Source of the DNA: Blastobasis lacticolella
Lineage: Eukaryota > Arthropoda > Insecta > Lepidoptera > Blastobasidae
Direction: 5' to 3'
DNA: 64,000 nucleotides
NCBI GenBank assembly: GCA_905147135.1
Contig: LR990050.1
Coordinates: 5,034,501 to 5,098,500, forward strand
Within the stretch, counting starts at the first letter, position 1. Every line of letters starts with the position of its first letter. The translations under genes were made by a program, and so were the position numbers. The notes beneath the pieces are model-generated. The model worked only from the letters and a program-made list of their open reading frames with translations, was not told where the DNA came from and made no database searches. Shown one piece after another: positions 50,201 through 60,509 of the stretch.

Positions 50201-51597
50201 CAAAACGGCGCACAATCACAGAGCGATCGTCCCGCCCAGAGTTCAATCCCGAGGCGTTTCTTATTTACCCGCAAAAAGGGAAACTGCTCCGGACGGGAAT
50301 TAATGTTCGCTTGAGAACTTCCAAATTAATCCCCTTGAGGTGGACTCCGCAGCGGCACGGAGAGGCGAATAGTAAACATTTTATCGCGGCTCGGCGTTCG
50401 CGGCATCGCTGCGTCTCGCGGAGAGCCGAGCGGCGCCGAGCGCGGCCGAGGACGCGCGAAGGGAGGAAAGCGAAACCTCCCCATTTTCCCCCTCCGTGGG
50501 GGCTGTGGTCTTTGTCCCCGCGCGACCCAGTTAATGACCGCCCCCGCAGACGCGGCGCATAGCCTCGTTTCGATATAAATACGCCTACTACACTTGACCT
50601 CCAAAGTTTTTATTGGAAAGCACGTGCGCTATCGTGATCGTACGTATTGTAAACAATATCTGCTCGCTCCTGCGATTGATGTAATGCCTTATTCGCGTCT
50701 TCAATGTTGTATCGGGCTCAGCGAACCTTTCAAGGGGCTGCGAAAGTTTTCAAATGTGGCTAATCGAGAGACCACTTGGTCCTTCGAGCTGGAAGTTTGT
50801 TAGCCAATAAATCCTTTCAAACTCGAAGGGGTTCTTGAAGGGGTCGGTCCGGCGCCGGCCAGGGAGCGGCGGCGCGGCGGGGCAGGGGAATCAACAGGTC
50901 GCGAAACAACGTTTTAATTGTCGGCGGATAAACATCAACGTCACCGGAGCGCGACACCTACACACGGCGCGCCGCCGCGACCCGGCCGGCGGCCGCGCGG
51001 CGCAAGGTACGATGACCGCGCCCTAAATGCATTCAGTTCGCTCGCTTCTTAGCTGTAAACCTGTTCCATTTTTATTGCATTAACCAAATATTTATGGATA
51101 AGGATTTGTGTTATAAATTAAAAGATGCCTCAACTTCAAACTGGTTTGGTTGGTGCAGTTTTTTTTAAATAAGAGGACGTAATGATACAAAGTTTTAAAG
51201 CGATTACAATATTAAATATTATAACTAAAAACAATAACAGCGTCTCATAAAGTTACCAATGACATAAAGGCGTACTACGAAAAGAAACAAAGCGAAATGA
51301 TAACTGCTGCAAACTATCACAAGTCTGAGTGAGTCACCATAAGTTAATAGATAGTAATTTCTGCAATTTAAACACCTTGGAAAGTCGGACTCACTCAAGA
51401 TACCAGTTTCCCCCAACAGTTGACCAAGTCGGACCACTGCTGTAGGCCTCCAAGCTCCGCAGTAGAGCAATAGAACTCGAGGGGGTCCGGAGACCTTTCC
51501 GACTGGTGGAAAGTTGCTCCTAGAGCGATAGTTGCATAAAGCGTTGTTTCGCAAACCACAAGGGTGCAGGTAAACGTTGATATTTCCTTTGTTTCAG
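47248..51597. other. Non-coding stretch with two GC islands
   Basis: GC-rich patches lie at 48580-48690, 50125-50570 and 50850-51010. The 145-codon plus-strand frame 50125-50562 is Arg/Lys/Pro-rich with no recognised domain, and the opposite strand is open too. Short hairpins: cagtctgc/gcagactg at 47785-47804 (8-bp stem, 4-nt loop) and cgacaccga/tcggtgtcg at 50049-50080. A candidate minus-strand ratchet site is listed separately. No mobile element was recognised. Confidence 0.45.
47853..47917 (-). promoter_or_regulatory. Candidate ratchet site or 42-nt microexon
   Basis: On the minus strand tttgttttgtttcag is followed at 47894 by gtatgtgttatg, so an acceptor abuts a donor-like gtatgtg, the layout of a ratchet point. 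Forty-two bases further on is a second, better donor, gtaagt (intron from 47852). The interval 47853-47894 could therefore also be a microexon; it is open in two of three frames. Both readings imply minus-strand transcription. The core is shared with the site at 22344. Confidence 0.3.
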
Positions 51598-51729
51598 CCC
51601 ACCAACTACATCTCGGATATCGCCGATATCGGCGCAACTGGCAGCAGACTGGAGGATATGTCAACGAGCCAGTTGTTTAGTGTTTCTAACTTTGTTATGT
51701 CTCGTGAATTATTTGTACAGATGCGATAA
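51598..51729 (+). CDS. Possible terminal coding exon (hypothetical)
   Basis: A good acceptor (tatttcctttgtttcag, ending at 51597) is followed by 43 open codons and a stop at 51727-51729. The translation begins PTNYISDIADIGATGSRLED, reads like ordinary protein, and has G or C at many third positions in its first half; the second half (SVSNFVMSRELFVQMR) is AT-richer. I recognise no family. No start codon, promoter or matching upstream exon is visible. A minus-strand frame (51395-51664) is open across the same DNA. This could be the last exon of a long gene or a chance frame; the latter is more likely. Confidence 0.17.
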   Translation, partial: PTNYISDIADIGATGSRLEDMSTSQLFSVSNFVMSRELFVQMR

Positions 51730-53469
51730 GTGACGCTGATTCATAGTGTAGGTTTCGTAAACACTCATACATACAAAAAAAATATCTTAAACGTTGATAT
51801 AATATACCTATATTTTTCAAGATTGCTCGCCAAATGATGAGCAAATGGTGCAGCCGTCGAGTCGATGTTGCACAATTCCTAATAGGCAATGTTGCGACAT
51901 TAGAAAGGGAAGTGATCTCGATGCTAGATTCATATCCCACGGCACAGAAACAGGCCAATTTCATAAATCCAAGTCTCGCCCACGCCGCTTGGGAAGGGCT
52001 CTGCGCGATGGCTGCTCTAGTCCACATAGCATTGTGTCCCGCGGGCTTTGTGTCAGCTTACGGCTTTTCAAGGCGCCTCGACTTTACGGTAATCTTGTGG
52101 GCAACTTGACAAAATGCCTAGCGAAATATCGTTTTATACTGGTCCAGAGTCCTAACGAATAGAATTCCCTTCGCAATGAGTACCCAATCTCAATTTGATA
52201 CAGCCAGTTACAGGGAATTCTTGTTACAGCGTCGTTACTTTTGTTGCAGTGACCGCAAGTTTTTACTCCATTTCAACTAGCAGTGGTACCTACCACCGGT
52301 CGTGATTTTAAACTTTTATGATTCGACTTGTCAACGCAGGCAAACAAAGGCATGGGAAACGCATGCGCTTTATGTGTAAACCGAGAACCGGCGTAGGTCA
52401 TTTGTGGGACGTAAATAATAATTCGGGGTAGCACTTACGGCTAAAAGTGCTTTTGTTCAAGTTGCCTTGTTGTTTAAAGGACCTGGAGCAACATGCACTC
52501 GGGTTTTAAAGTGCGATGTGGAATGCGATATCTGAGAAGTTTTTTAACTGTAAGTTTCAAGCGTTCAGTTAAGTTTATAACAGTACGTTATGTTATTAAG
52601 TCGAGTGGCCACATTCAATTTGGTTTCTAGTTATAGCGTATTTTAATAAGTTTTGAGATAACAATGAAAAGCTTTTAGTAATTTCGCTTGTAACGCCTAA
52701 CTAATGTAATTTACGTGAAATAATAAAAAGGTCATAAAACCGCCACATCTGTGAGAGTAAACAACAATTTTTCACCATGCCATGCTAATAAATTGTTTTA
52801 ATCATGGCGACCACCCACGGTCGGGCTCTAACCACATAATATCGAATACTCGTCTTATTATCAAGCATAGATTTTTAGTATAAGTATGAAAAATTATGGG
52901 CTGTAACTCTCCGCGAGTGCATTAGGTTATTTTTACTCGGCCCTTTACCTGACGAGGAATGCAAGTAATTCAGGGCGTCGCCGTCGTCTTTAGTGGGAAT
53001 TTGAAGCAGGTACCTATTGTTTTGTTCGTTTTGCGTATGCTAAACCGTTTGATTTATCAGGGCATCGCTTCGGCGCGGCCGGGTTTTCGGAACGAGCGCG
53101 AAAGCCTCCGTTGAATTAGATACAGTGCTCTGTAGTGCTTGTTGCATTCTGTGGTGCAGTTGCAGTGTTGCATCAGGGGGCCTTGCAATCGCCGACATGC
53201 GCGGGCGCCGGCCATGGACCGAAATAACCGCTTTCGAACACTGCGTCTAGTACACAGTACAGTGGGCACAACCGAAGCCTATTCAAAGACCATGCCTTTT
53301 GCCCTCTAGGTAAGGACTAGGCGTTCTATTGTATGCAAAATAATGTACAAGAGCAAGTATAAAAGCAATTCAACACAAATAATGCAACCGGCTGCAATTT
53401 CAAGTTTGTTATATTCCCCATGTTATCAGAAACATGAAATTGTCATGTCTTGACAGTGTCATGGGAGAC
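51730..53469. other. Non-coding stretch, no gene recognised
   Basis: The plus-strand frames 51834-52109 and 51845-52162 overlap each other in different frames and the minus frame 51695-52027, with no domain in any. A GC patch at 53065-53225 has a short minus-strand frame. I see no repeat before the LINE-like tail at 53.5 kb. Confidence 0.45.
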
Positions 53470-53605
53470 TACGATATATTGTCTTAATTAAGATATTTTA
53501 AATGTTAATGTGTCCGTTGTCTGTAATTGTAACTGTTATTGTGTCGTGGTGTGCTATGTGTAATAAATGTATTTTCTTTCTTTTCTTTCTTTCTTTTCTT
53601 TCAAA
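53470..53605 (+). mobile_element. Non-LTR element tail with pyrimidine microsatellite
   Basis: The text aatgttaatgtgtccgttgt, ctgtaattgtaactgttatt, gtgtcgtggtgtgctatgtg, taataaatg is followed by a ttctttc microsatellite at 53570-53601. A polyadenylation-like aataaa followed by a simple repeat is the usual 3' end of several insect LINE clades. The coding part is absent. The clade is not determined. Confidence 0.45.
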
Positions 53606-54310
53606 TTCATTTATTTATTTGTGTTTGGGAAGCTGTCAAAATTAAGTATATTGGTAACTTTAAACGCCATGAATTGATTGCGTGCTAACTTTACTGTGCA
53701 TTATAACCAATTACATTCGGTGTGACTTATAGCTTCGACGCTTCATCACAAACTGATATCCTACAAACTTCTATGTGGGTACCTATAGGTATGTCAGAAT
53801 CTTACTTTTTTTAATTTTTAATTTTACTTTATTCAGAACACCAACAGCAAGTTACAAGTAAAACTTACAAACATATATAACAACGAGACCATTAACAGGA
53901 GCTCACAGATAGTTATCTTTGCCTACAAATGTCGGTGCTCTACCGTCTGTACTTCTAGTATCTACCCAGTTCTATAGTACTCGAGGCAGTGATTGCGGTT
54001 TGTCGGTTACAGCGTGAATTACCCGACTTGTTTGCTACAGAAGATGGCGCAAGCGCACAACGCCGATTACCACAACCTACGTCTGAATTTAACATAGGCT
54101 AACAAACTGGATGAACAGTCTCAGGAGCAGACACCCCGTGTCGATATAATTATTAAAAAGGAAGGAGCGCAACAACAAATTTTGCCTATCATACCTTTGC
54201 TCCACCGACAAGAGTCATACTCTTAAATATATTATGATGATCTACCTTATCATCTAAAGGCTTTAGATCCTAAAGCAACGTAAACATTTAAGGTACCTAT
54301 TATCACTACA
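53606..54310. other. Non-coding AT-rich stretch
   Basis: I see no gene, RNA or named repeat in this stretch. Confidence 0.5.
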
Positions 54311-54505
54311 TAGTATAAAACAAAGTCGCTTTCTCTGTCCCTATGTCCCTTTGTATGCTTAAATCTTTGAAACTACGCAACGGATTTTGATGCGGGTTTC
54401 AACAGCAGATAGAGTGATTCAAGAGGAAGGTTTATAAGCAAGTAGAAAGAGGGTAGGTAGGAGTAAAGTAGGTGTACGCGAACGAAGTCGCGCCGGGTCC
54501 ACTAG
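54311..54505 (+). mobile_element. Complete short non-autonomous Helitron-like element
   Basis: Starts tagtataaaacaaagtcgct, then ttctctgtccctatgtccct, ttgaaactacgcaacggatt, ttgatgcgggtttcaacagc, agatagagtgattcaagagg, aaggtttata, a gggtaggtaggagtaaagta block, and ends gtgtacgcgaacgaagtcgc, gccgggtccactag|t. It is the best preserved of the Helitron-like copies here and defines both ends. It has no coding capacity and must have depended on a Rep/helicase from elsewhere. Confidence 0.8.
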
Positions 54506-54821
54506 TATAGTATAAAGTAAGTATTTAGACAAAAAATTATACAGCGGCCTCGTCAGCTTGACAAGACTTATCGTGGATTCTGTAGTTTGACAGTAATTTA
54601 AAAAAACAATTAGGTATGTTTTCATAGTTCAGTTTAGACGTGTGACTCGTAAGAAAAAATCTTTCGTAAAAATATCAGACGCTGCCGCGCTATGTCTCTA
54701 GACAGACACGGGTACCTAGATCATTAGATGTACCTAACGCGGAACTCCTTTATCGTGATCGTGTAAACACGGAAGTTGTTTGTTAGCTATTGATGTGTCA
54801 TAATCAATTAATTTCTTTCAG
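54506..54821. other. Non-coding AT-rich stretch
   Basis: I see no gene or repeat here. Its last bases (aattaatttctttcag) form the acceptor of the candidate exon that follows. Confidence 0.4.
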
Positions 54822-54906
54822 TGCGAGTGGGAGGCGCGTCACGGACGAGTCGGTGACCACCCACTACGACTGCCGTGATCTGCACCCGATATTAATTACT
54901 GCTTGA
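54822..54906 (+). CDS. Possible terminal coding exon (hypothetical)
   Basis: After the acceptor attaatttctttcag (ending at 54821), the frame starting at 54823 is open for 27 codons to a TGA at 54904-54906. The peptide starts ASGRRVTDESVTTHYDCRDL. Third positions in the first two-thirds are mostly G or C, unlike the flanks, and the other two frames are closed by TGA within this segment or continue without such bias. It has no recognised family. There is no upstream partner exon in view. A chance frame is the more likely explanation. Confidence 0.17.
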
Positions 54907-54980
54907 TAACTGCTGCTCGAGACTAGATAATAATTGACTTTTTCTATATCATCATTTGGCCGTGTGGTGTCCGGCAGAGC

Positions 54981-55091
54981 GTCGTACAAGTACGAGGCGT
55001 ACAGGTCGTACAAGGCGACTAATGTTTTTGAGGCAAAAGATCAAGAGTCTCCGTAGTCTGGAAAATGGGCAGCAGCATTTTCCATTGTTAT
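54981..55091 (-). mobile_element. catcatcacag-family repeat, 3' part, split by a SINE
   Basis: On the plus strand: gtcgtacaaggcgactaatg, ttgaggcaaaagatcaagag, tctccgtagtctggaaaatg, ggcagcagcattttccattg. This is the reverse complement of 61955-62030 (gctgcccattttccag...gagactagatcttttgcctc...gtcgccttgtacgac). The other part of the same copy lies beyond the SINE at 55377-55492, so one old element was interrupted. Confidence 0.75.
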
Positions 55092-55098
55092 AATTAAA

Positions 55099-55376
55099 TA
55101 TAAATAAATAAATAAATATTCGGGGACAAATTCACACAGCGCCATCTAGCCCCAAACTAAGCAAAGCTTGTACTATGGGCGCTAGATAACTGATATACTA
55201 CATAAATACTTTTTTTTTTTTTTTTTTTTAATACATACTTATTATACATAGAACACCCAGACCCGTAACAGAAATTAAAATTCATCATTTCAATTTCTGC
55301 CCGGCCGGGAATCGAACCCGGGACCTCTTGCGTGGCAGACCGGCATGTTGACCATTGAACCACTCAGGTCGTCAAA
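55099..55376 (-). mobile_element. tRNA-derived SINE, full length
   Basis: Read on the minus strand the head is tRNA-like: gacctgagtggttcaatggt includes the A box (plus 55349-55362), and ggttcgattcc is the B box (plus 55308-55318), so it has the internal promoter of RNA polymerase III. It is followed by a unique segment, an internal run of about 20 A (55210-55229), and then the 3' module gctagatggcgctgtgtg found alone at 12.6 and 47.2 kb, ending in tttattta repeats. The 7-bp aattaaa occurs at both borders (55092-55098 and 55377-55383), a target duplication. The 68-codon minus-strand frame here is a translation of the SINE and is not a gene. Confidence 0.85.
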
Positions 55377-55492
55377 AATTAAACACTGCGATCTGCAACC
55401 CGCCTGCCAAGCGTGGAGATTATGGCAATAACCTCCCCTCTCGTGGGAGAGGCCTTAGGTCCTGCAGTGGACTGTTACGGGCTGTGATGATG
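55377..55492 (-). mobile_element. catcatcacag-family repeat, 5' part, split by a SINE
   Basis: On the plus strand: cactgcgatctgcaacccgc, ctgccaagcgtggagattat, ggcaataacctcccctctcg, tgggagaggccttaggtcct, gcagtggactgttacgggct, gtgatgatg. This is the reverse complement of 61830-61955 and 62999-63115. It continues the fragment at 54981-55091 across the SINE insertion. Confidence 0.75.
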
Positions 55493-55934
55493 ATATATCA
55501 TCATTATCTTTCAGCCAAAGAAAGAAATCGAATGTTAAACGAGAGCTCGCCACAAAGAAATACCACAACAAACTCTCCTCTTGCATCTATCAGACAAGCA
55601 AAAGCAATAAACAGAAAGTGTTGACTCAATTCGTTTACGAAATGTTTACGAACATCTCCGCAGTACCTATAGCGGAGCAGTACCTAGGCATAGTCTCGGA
55701 ACCGATTACTACAATCGTGTTATTGTTACTGCTCCTCATGTTGCGACGCATGCGGCGGGCACAGACCACCGTGCGATGTTATTGCGGACCGCAAACCGCT
55801 AGTGCGCTATCCCTGCCAACGATCTATTTAGGTTTAGAAGTGAGATCGGCAATGTGGACCGATATTGGCGCGGTGAGGATTTTTGTTTTCGATGTAAGTG
55901 TAAGTGACGATGCGGCCAAGGATAACTAACATGC
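55493..55934. other. Non-coding stretch, no gene recognised
   Basis: The plus-strand frame 55618-55929 (103 codons) has a run of Leu residues that would form a membrane-like segment, but it starts next to a repeat, matches nothing I know and has no partner exon. I do not call it a gene. Confidence 0.4.
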
Positions 55935-55990
55935 GTTTTTCTAGAAACAGCCTCTTCACTCGGCTTTTAAAGCTGTCCAGATTATAGCGT
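55935..55990 (+). mobile_element. Interspersed-repeat fragment (cagaaacagc family)
   Basis: tctagaaacagcctcttcac, tcggcttttaaagctgtcca, gattatagcg resembles ttcagaaacagcttggtcac, tctggacttgaaggagtcca, ggttgtattg at 63410-63460. Both look like a segment of a common lepidopteran retroelement. Two copies in one window support a repeat origin. Confidence 0.5.
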
Positions 55991-58900
55991 TAACGAGGAC
56001 GCTCGCAGGTTTTGGTTGTTATCTCCCTAATGATGAAATAGCTAATGAAGATCCGAATGTTGAGATTGTGAAGAGGTAATAAATATTTGTTTAAATGTTT
56101 GAGACAAATATTGCACGACGAATTCGAAATCGCAGATACGACGTGAAGTTTTACATAGAACGAAGTCGTAAATATCACAAATGTCTAATTATACAGAATG
56201 ATTGAATTACTCGGCGCAATGTAATTGCGCGGAAAATCTGTCTGCCCGTAAAAGGGCTGGCCGAGATATCGTTAAACGTGAGAAATAGCACGCGTTTATA
56301 GTTTATGCCATGGTCAAGATTAAAAGACATATTCGATTCTTTACGCAATGTGGTCGCAGTTTACGAGGTTACTGGCGGTAGTAAAATAATAGTGGCGAGT
56401 CGCTTCCCGCTGTCCACGGCGCAAACTGGCAACTTACTTCACTTTCCAAACTAAATTGAGTCGTAAATTTTTAGACAATAGTTGACGACAAAGAAAGGCG
56501 AATGTCCACTTTACCAGAACACATCCATTAGGGACGGAGTCATAATAATATTAAACAACAAGTTGCCAAATTATTGCCACCAAACAACATCCCCCGCACA
56601 ATAGGGCCCAAGCCGGGCTAGGTAGTAAAATGGGAATTATTTATTTTACAGCCATAGTAAACGCTGACAATAGAAGCGTTAAAGACAATGCTCCTTAGAA
56701 AAAGTTTATCGCTCGGAACACAAAAGGACGTTTCGAGGTAAACTGGAAAGGGGCCCGTATTAAATAGGACCGTATGGAGCGCAGTGGCCGGGCCGAGGAA
56801 TTATTGGCATTGGCGCGGGGCCGGAGACAAAACCAATCGCTCTTTTCATTGTTACCGAGTCGCTGTAACACAGAAGTTATGCTTTATCAGCTAATACAAC
56901 AGGGCTAGGAAACGCTGGCACTTTGGCGGTGCAATTTATAATATTCTTATAAATATACCTAGCGTGAGCACCTATTGTTGTACCTTAGGCAAACAAACCA
57001 GCTAAGGGATACGTCTGCCAGCACAAAGAAAATAAAATACCTACCATCATCTACCTTACCCACTAGGTGGGGTGTCACTCACACAAAAATACTTATATCG
57101 GAATAATAATATACTGTTAACAAAACTGTAGGTGATAAGTACCTACTGCCGTCATGTACCAATGACTCTTTTCTGAGTTTATGTAGGTAGGTACATTAAC
57201 TAACTATATTAATTCAACTGAATACTAACCGATGCTCTTACGGCGAGGGAAAACATCAGGCGACTGAATGTGTAACCATGGTCCAATCTGGTCAGGTTCC
57301 AGTGTCGCTCCACTGTAATAACCTGATCTGTCAAAACCTGGATCATGGTCAAGGCGGTCCTCGTGCGCGAGGGCACAATCGGGACATTTACGCCAAGATG
57401 ATTATTTCAGGTGTAAAGTACCTGTTAAATTTTTTCACCTTCGAATATGTATACGCATGTCCCATATAACCTCATAGCCTTTGTCTCACTGGTGCAATGG
57501 CAAGCTGCGCTTGCGCCGAGCCGAATGCGCGCTGTAGCCTTGGAAGGCGCATAAAGTGCGCTTTTTAGTGTCCGACCGGCCGACGCGAACACAACACAAC
57601 TAACCTATATAATAACTGGTTATTGCCAATGTTATTATTGTAACTGCATGCTGGGCATCTCGTGTTTATTTACTTGTAGATGGACAAAGAATATTTTCAT
57701 AAATTTTTCAGGTTAATATTCCTTGTTTGATTCACGGTTCATTGCCATTGCTGCGTCTTCTACTGCTTAGGTAGGACATTCTGAAGTGTATTGAGTACAT
57801 TTCAAAACTAAATTTAAGCTTACACGGTAGGCTTCATAAAAGCAAATGTACAACACATTTATCGTTCATATTTTCTGCAGATACATCTGTATCAATAACA
57901 ATAAATAAGGATTATAATGCGATCATATCCATAAGTATGTATTAACATCCGTTAACATTGTCGGTTAGCATATTACAACGCTCAGCTCAGTCGGCGGTAA
58001 TGTCGTGTTTGCATACGAATGGTACGTGAATGCAATATTGAAATAGCAAGAGATCTTATAAAGTTGAACCTTATGTTCGATAAAATGCTACCTTAAGATA
58101 TCACTGTGTCATACTATCCACTAATAAAAATATAAATGAAACCAGTAGTCGCAATATGGCAATTGCCAACAGTTGTTAATGGACGCGACTTTACCGCACA
58201 GTGGTATCTACATATTAACCACAAAAAATGCTCTAAAATTAAAATTACCTACACAAAACTTCCACCCACCAAATTCTTGGCCACATCGCTACACTCCAAT
58301 ATAATACGATTCTACTTTCACCATAATTTCAAACCGAACTTCAAGTGGTAAGTACTCAAACTAGTTTGAAGAACTTTTCAAGGGGCGTCGTGTAGGACAG
58401 TCTGTTGTCGTGTCAACAGTTGTTCGGTCTCACACACGGCCAAGTGCGTGCGTGACCGACGTTGCTGCGTCAGCGCCACTCGTTTCGAACGCACGACCAT
58501 AATAGCCTGGGGATCTCGTGGTCAAATTGTTGTTATTTGTGGAGAACGGCCGAACAACATTATTTAGTCGTTTGCAATCAGCGTCGGTGGAATTTTGGAA
58601 ATTGCTTTTCGCAGAACACTTCCATGTGTTTAATCATAATTCTAGGAGACACTTTACATCGATACGATAAAGTTATCTGTGTTGCAAATGTGACATACGA
58701 TGGGAAGTATTATCTTCGCCATGAGGTAGATAATATAAATAACGCCGCCAGTTATCTAGCTTGAACGCAGGACTAGGTTAGGTATAGGTAGTACGCAGCT
58801 TAATCAAAGATAAGAGTCATGGAGATATCTAAGTGAAATCGTCCCCGTGCGACTGGTTCTGGTGTCCGGCGAGTTGAATCGCACAAATCTGGACAGGGTG

Positions 58901-59176
58901 TTATTAAATCAAGAGAACGGGGACGTTTGGACGGCCGCAGCGTTAGTGTGGAGGTGAAATAAGGTTGCACGTGACTGTATACACAGCTTGGGTCAACGCG
59001 CACCGTATGAGAGATTAGCTGATCTTCGGATAGTAGCGGAGGCTTTTAAATAGAAAACTGGACTAATGGCCACCCACCAAGCATTTAGGATACACAGCAT
59101 ATCAATTGAAATCATGATTACGGAAGAGCTTAGTCTAAGACTAGTCTGGTGGTAACACCTCACGTCATGATAAGTA
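55991..59176. other. Non-coding stretch, no gene recognised
   Basis: Frames of 60 to 100 codons at 57278-57469, 58136-58351 and 58462-58764 carry no motif. A weak LINE-like text (ggcaaacaaaccagctaagg) lies at 56988-57015. A GC-rich ccttggaaggcgc region is at 57495-57560. Nothing else can be named. Confidence 0.45.
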
Positions 59177-59250
59177 CGGAGCCGATTCTTCATAGACAGA
59201 CTTTTCGTGTATTGTAGTGCATGAATACAGTCTATGGATAAGCGGCTCCG
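59177..59250. repeat. 74-nt imperfect hairpin
   Basis: cggagccg (59177-59184) pairs with cggctccg (59243-59250), then tt-rich internal mismatches, then catagac (59191-59197) with gtctatg (59230-59236), then gtatt with aatac near the loop. Length and layered stems are like a microRNA precursor, but the two internal loops are large. No matching known microRNA is recalled. Confidence 0.4.
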
Positions 59251-60250
59251 GGTAAAGCAAACGATTCGTGATTCATTCAAATCTCCGGTAACATCTCGGC
59301 ATTTGAAAGCGTGAAGACTATTAAGCAAGTATTCCGGACCTCAACTATTCGTCACAGAGGCCACGTGTTAAAAAATGTAATGAATCACAATGCGCTAGTT
59401 TTTTGTAGCACGTTTCCAAACACGCTTTCGGAACTAAATGCGTCACTTAGTCTTCCGATACTAAGAGCCGAGACAATGATTCAAGATGATTTCTGGAAAC
59501 TTGCAATTATGATCAATACACCCAGGATAATCCCTCGTTTAAAATTGCTGGCGTTTGCGAGAGTCTGACCCCTCGCAGTGCACATCAAAACGGTCACAAC
59601 CAAACGGCGCAGCAGAGATGGACGAAAACGATAACGACTTCATGAATATTAAAAGATGTGTGCATATTATAGCAATTGCTAACAGCAATCTGATATACCG
59701 CTGCAACAAAAACACGCCCACAATCTGTGTTTCGATTAGTTTTTACCTAATTAAGGTTGTAAATATTGGCGGAATATTCATTGTGCGTATAATTATCGAG
59801 GGTGTAGTTAACTCTTTCAGAGAATAAACAATGGTGCGCTATGGTGCTGTTACATTGATAGCATTTTAATTACCCATCTTCTAAAGGGTTTTTCATGCCA
59901 TGAATATTCAATGGCGCAAACTACAAATGTGTTGGGCCTAAATAAAGATCCTGGCCGGCGCATAATGTTTGCGATTTTAAATTAAAGTATTACTGTCGCT
60001 TACAAAAAATAATTCGCCGACTCATACGCGTACTTACATAATATATTAAATGGATAGACTTTGATACACTACGACTTTGATTATTTTAACCTCGCTATTT
60101 CGAAGCAGGGAAACCATTATGGCAATTCCGTGTACAATAGTAAACACAAAAATCTATAAACAAACATATCACCATCCTATAGTCTAATCTATTCACTAAC
60201 AGGCAGCACACATAAAAAGTTCGCTTAAATACTGTAGAGTTAAAATAAAT
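59251..60250. other. Non-coding stretch, no gene recognised
   Basis: The plus-strand frames 59311-59568 and 59555-59827 overlap in different frames and have no recognised domain. The DNA is otherwise AT-rich without a repeat I can name. Confidence 0.45.
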
Positions 60251-60509
60251 TTTAAATCTGCGTATTTCACGAATACACTGATAATCAGACCCATAATATT
60301 ACACAAGAATGAAGAAATAGATGAACAGCAATTCCGTCCGTATACCTATAGGAAATATCTGAGACGGAACTACAGGCTAGAGTTGAGACAAGTTTTAAAT
60401 CAGCGTATTTCACGAATACACTGATAACCAGATTAACACAAGAATGAAGAATTCCGAAGGCAATTCCGTCTGTATGTATATTGGAAATATTTGAGACGCA
60501 ACTACAGAC
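60251..60509. repeat. Direct tandem duplication, period about 143 bp
   Basis: Copy 1 (from 60251: tttaaatctgcgtatttcac, gaatacactgataatcagac, acacaagaatgaagaa, ggaaatatctgagacggaac, tacagg) is repeated from 60394 (tttaaatcagcgtatttcac, gaatacactgataaccagat, acacaagaatgaagaa, ggaaatatttgagacgcaac, tacaga, ending at about 60509). The copies differ by small insertions and a few substitutions. Confidence 0.85.

Noticed and set aside
50125..50562. 145-codon plus-strand frame
   Set aside because: Highly basic, low-complexity composition from a GC-rich patch, and the minus strand is open as well.
55157..55363. 68-codon minus-strand frame beginning MVQWSTCRSATQEVPGSIPG
   Set aside because: It is the chance translation of the tRNA-derived SINE (A and B boxes read through) and not a gene.
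55308..55370. tRNA gene on the minus strand
   Set aside because: It has A and B boxes but is embedded in a SINE with an A run, a 3' module and a target duplication, so it is a tRNA-derived retroposon head and not a functional tRNA gene.
55618..55929. 103-codon frame with a Leu-rich, membrane-like segment
   Set aside because: Leu run comes from a ttattgttactgctcctcat-like tract. No family, no start context, lies between repeats.
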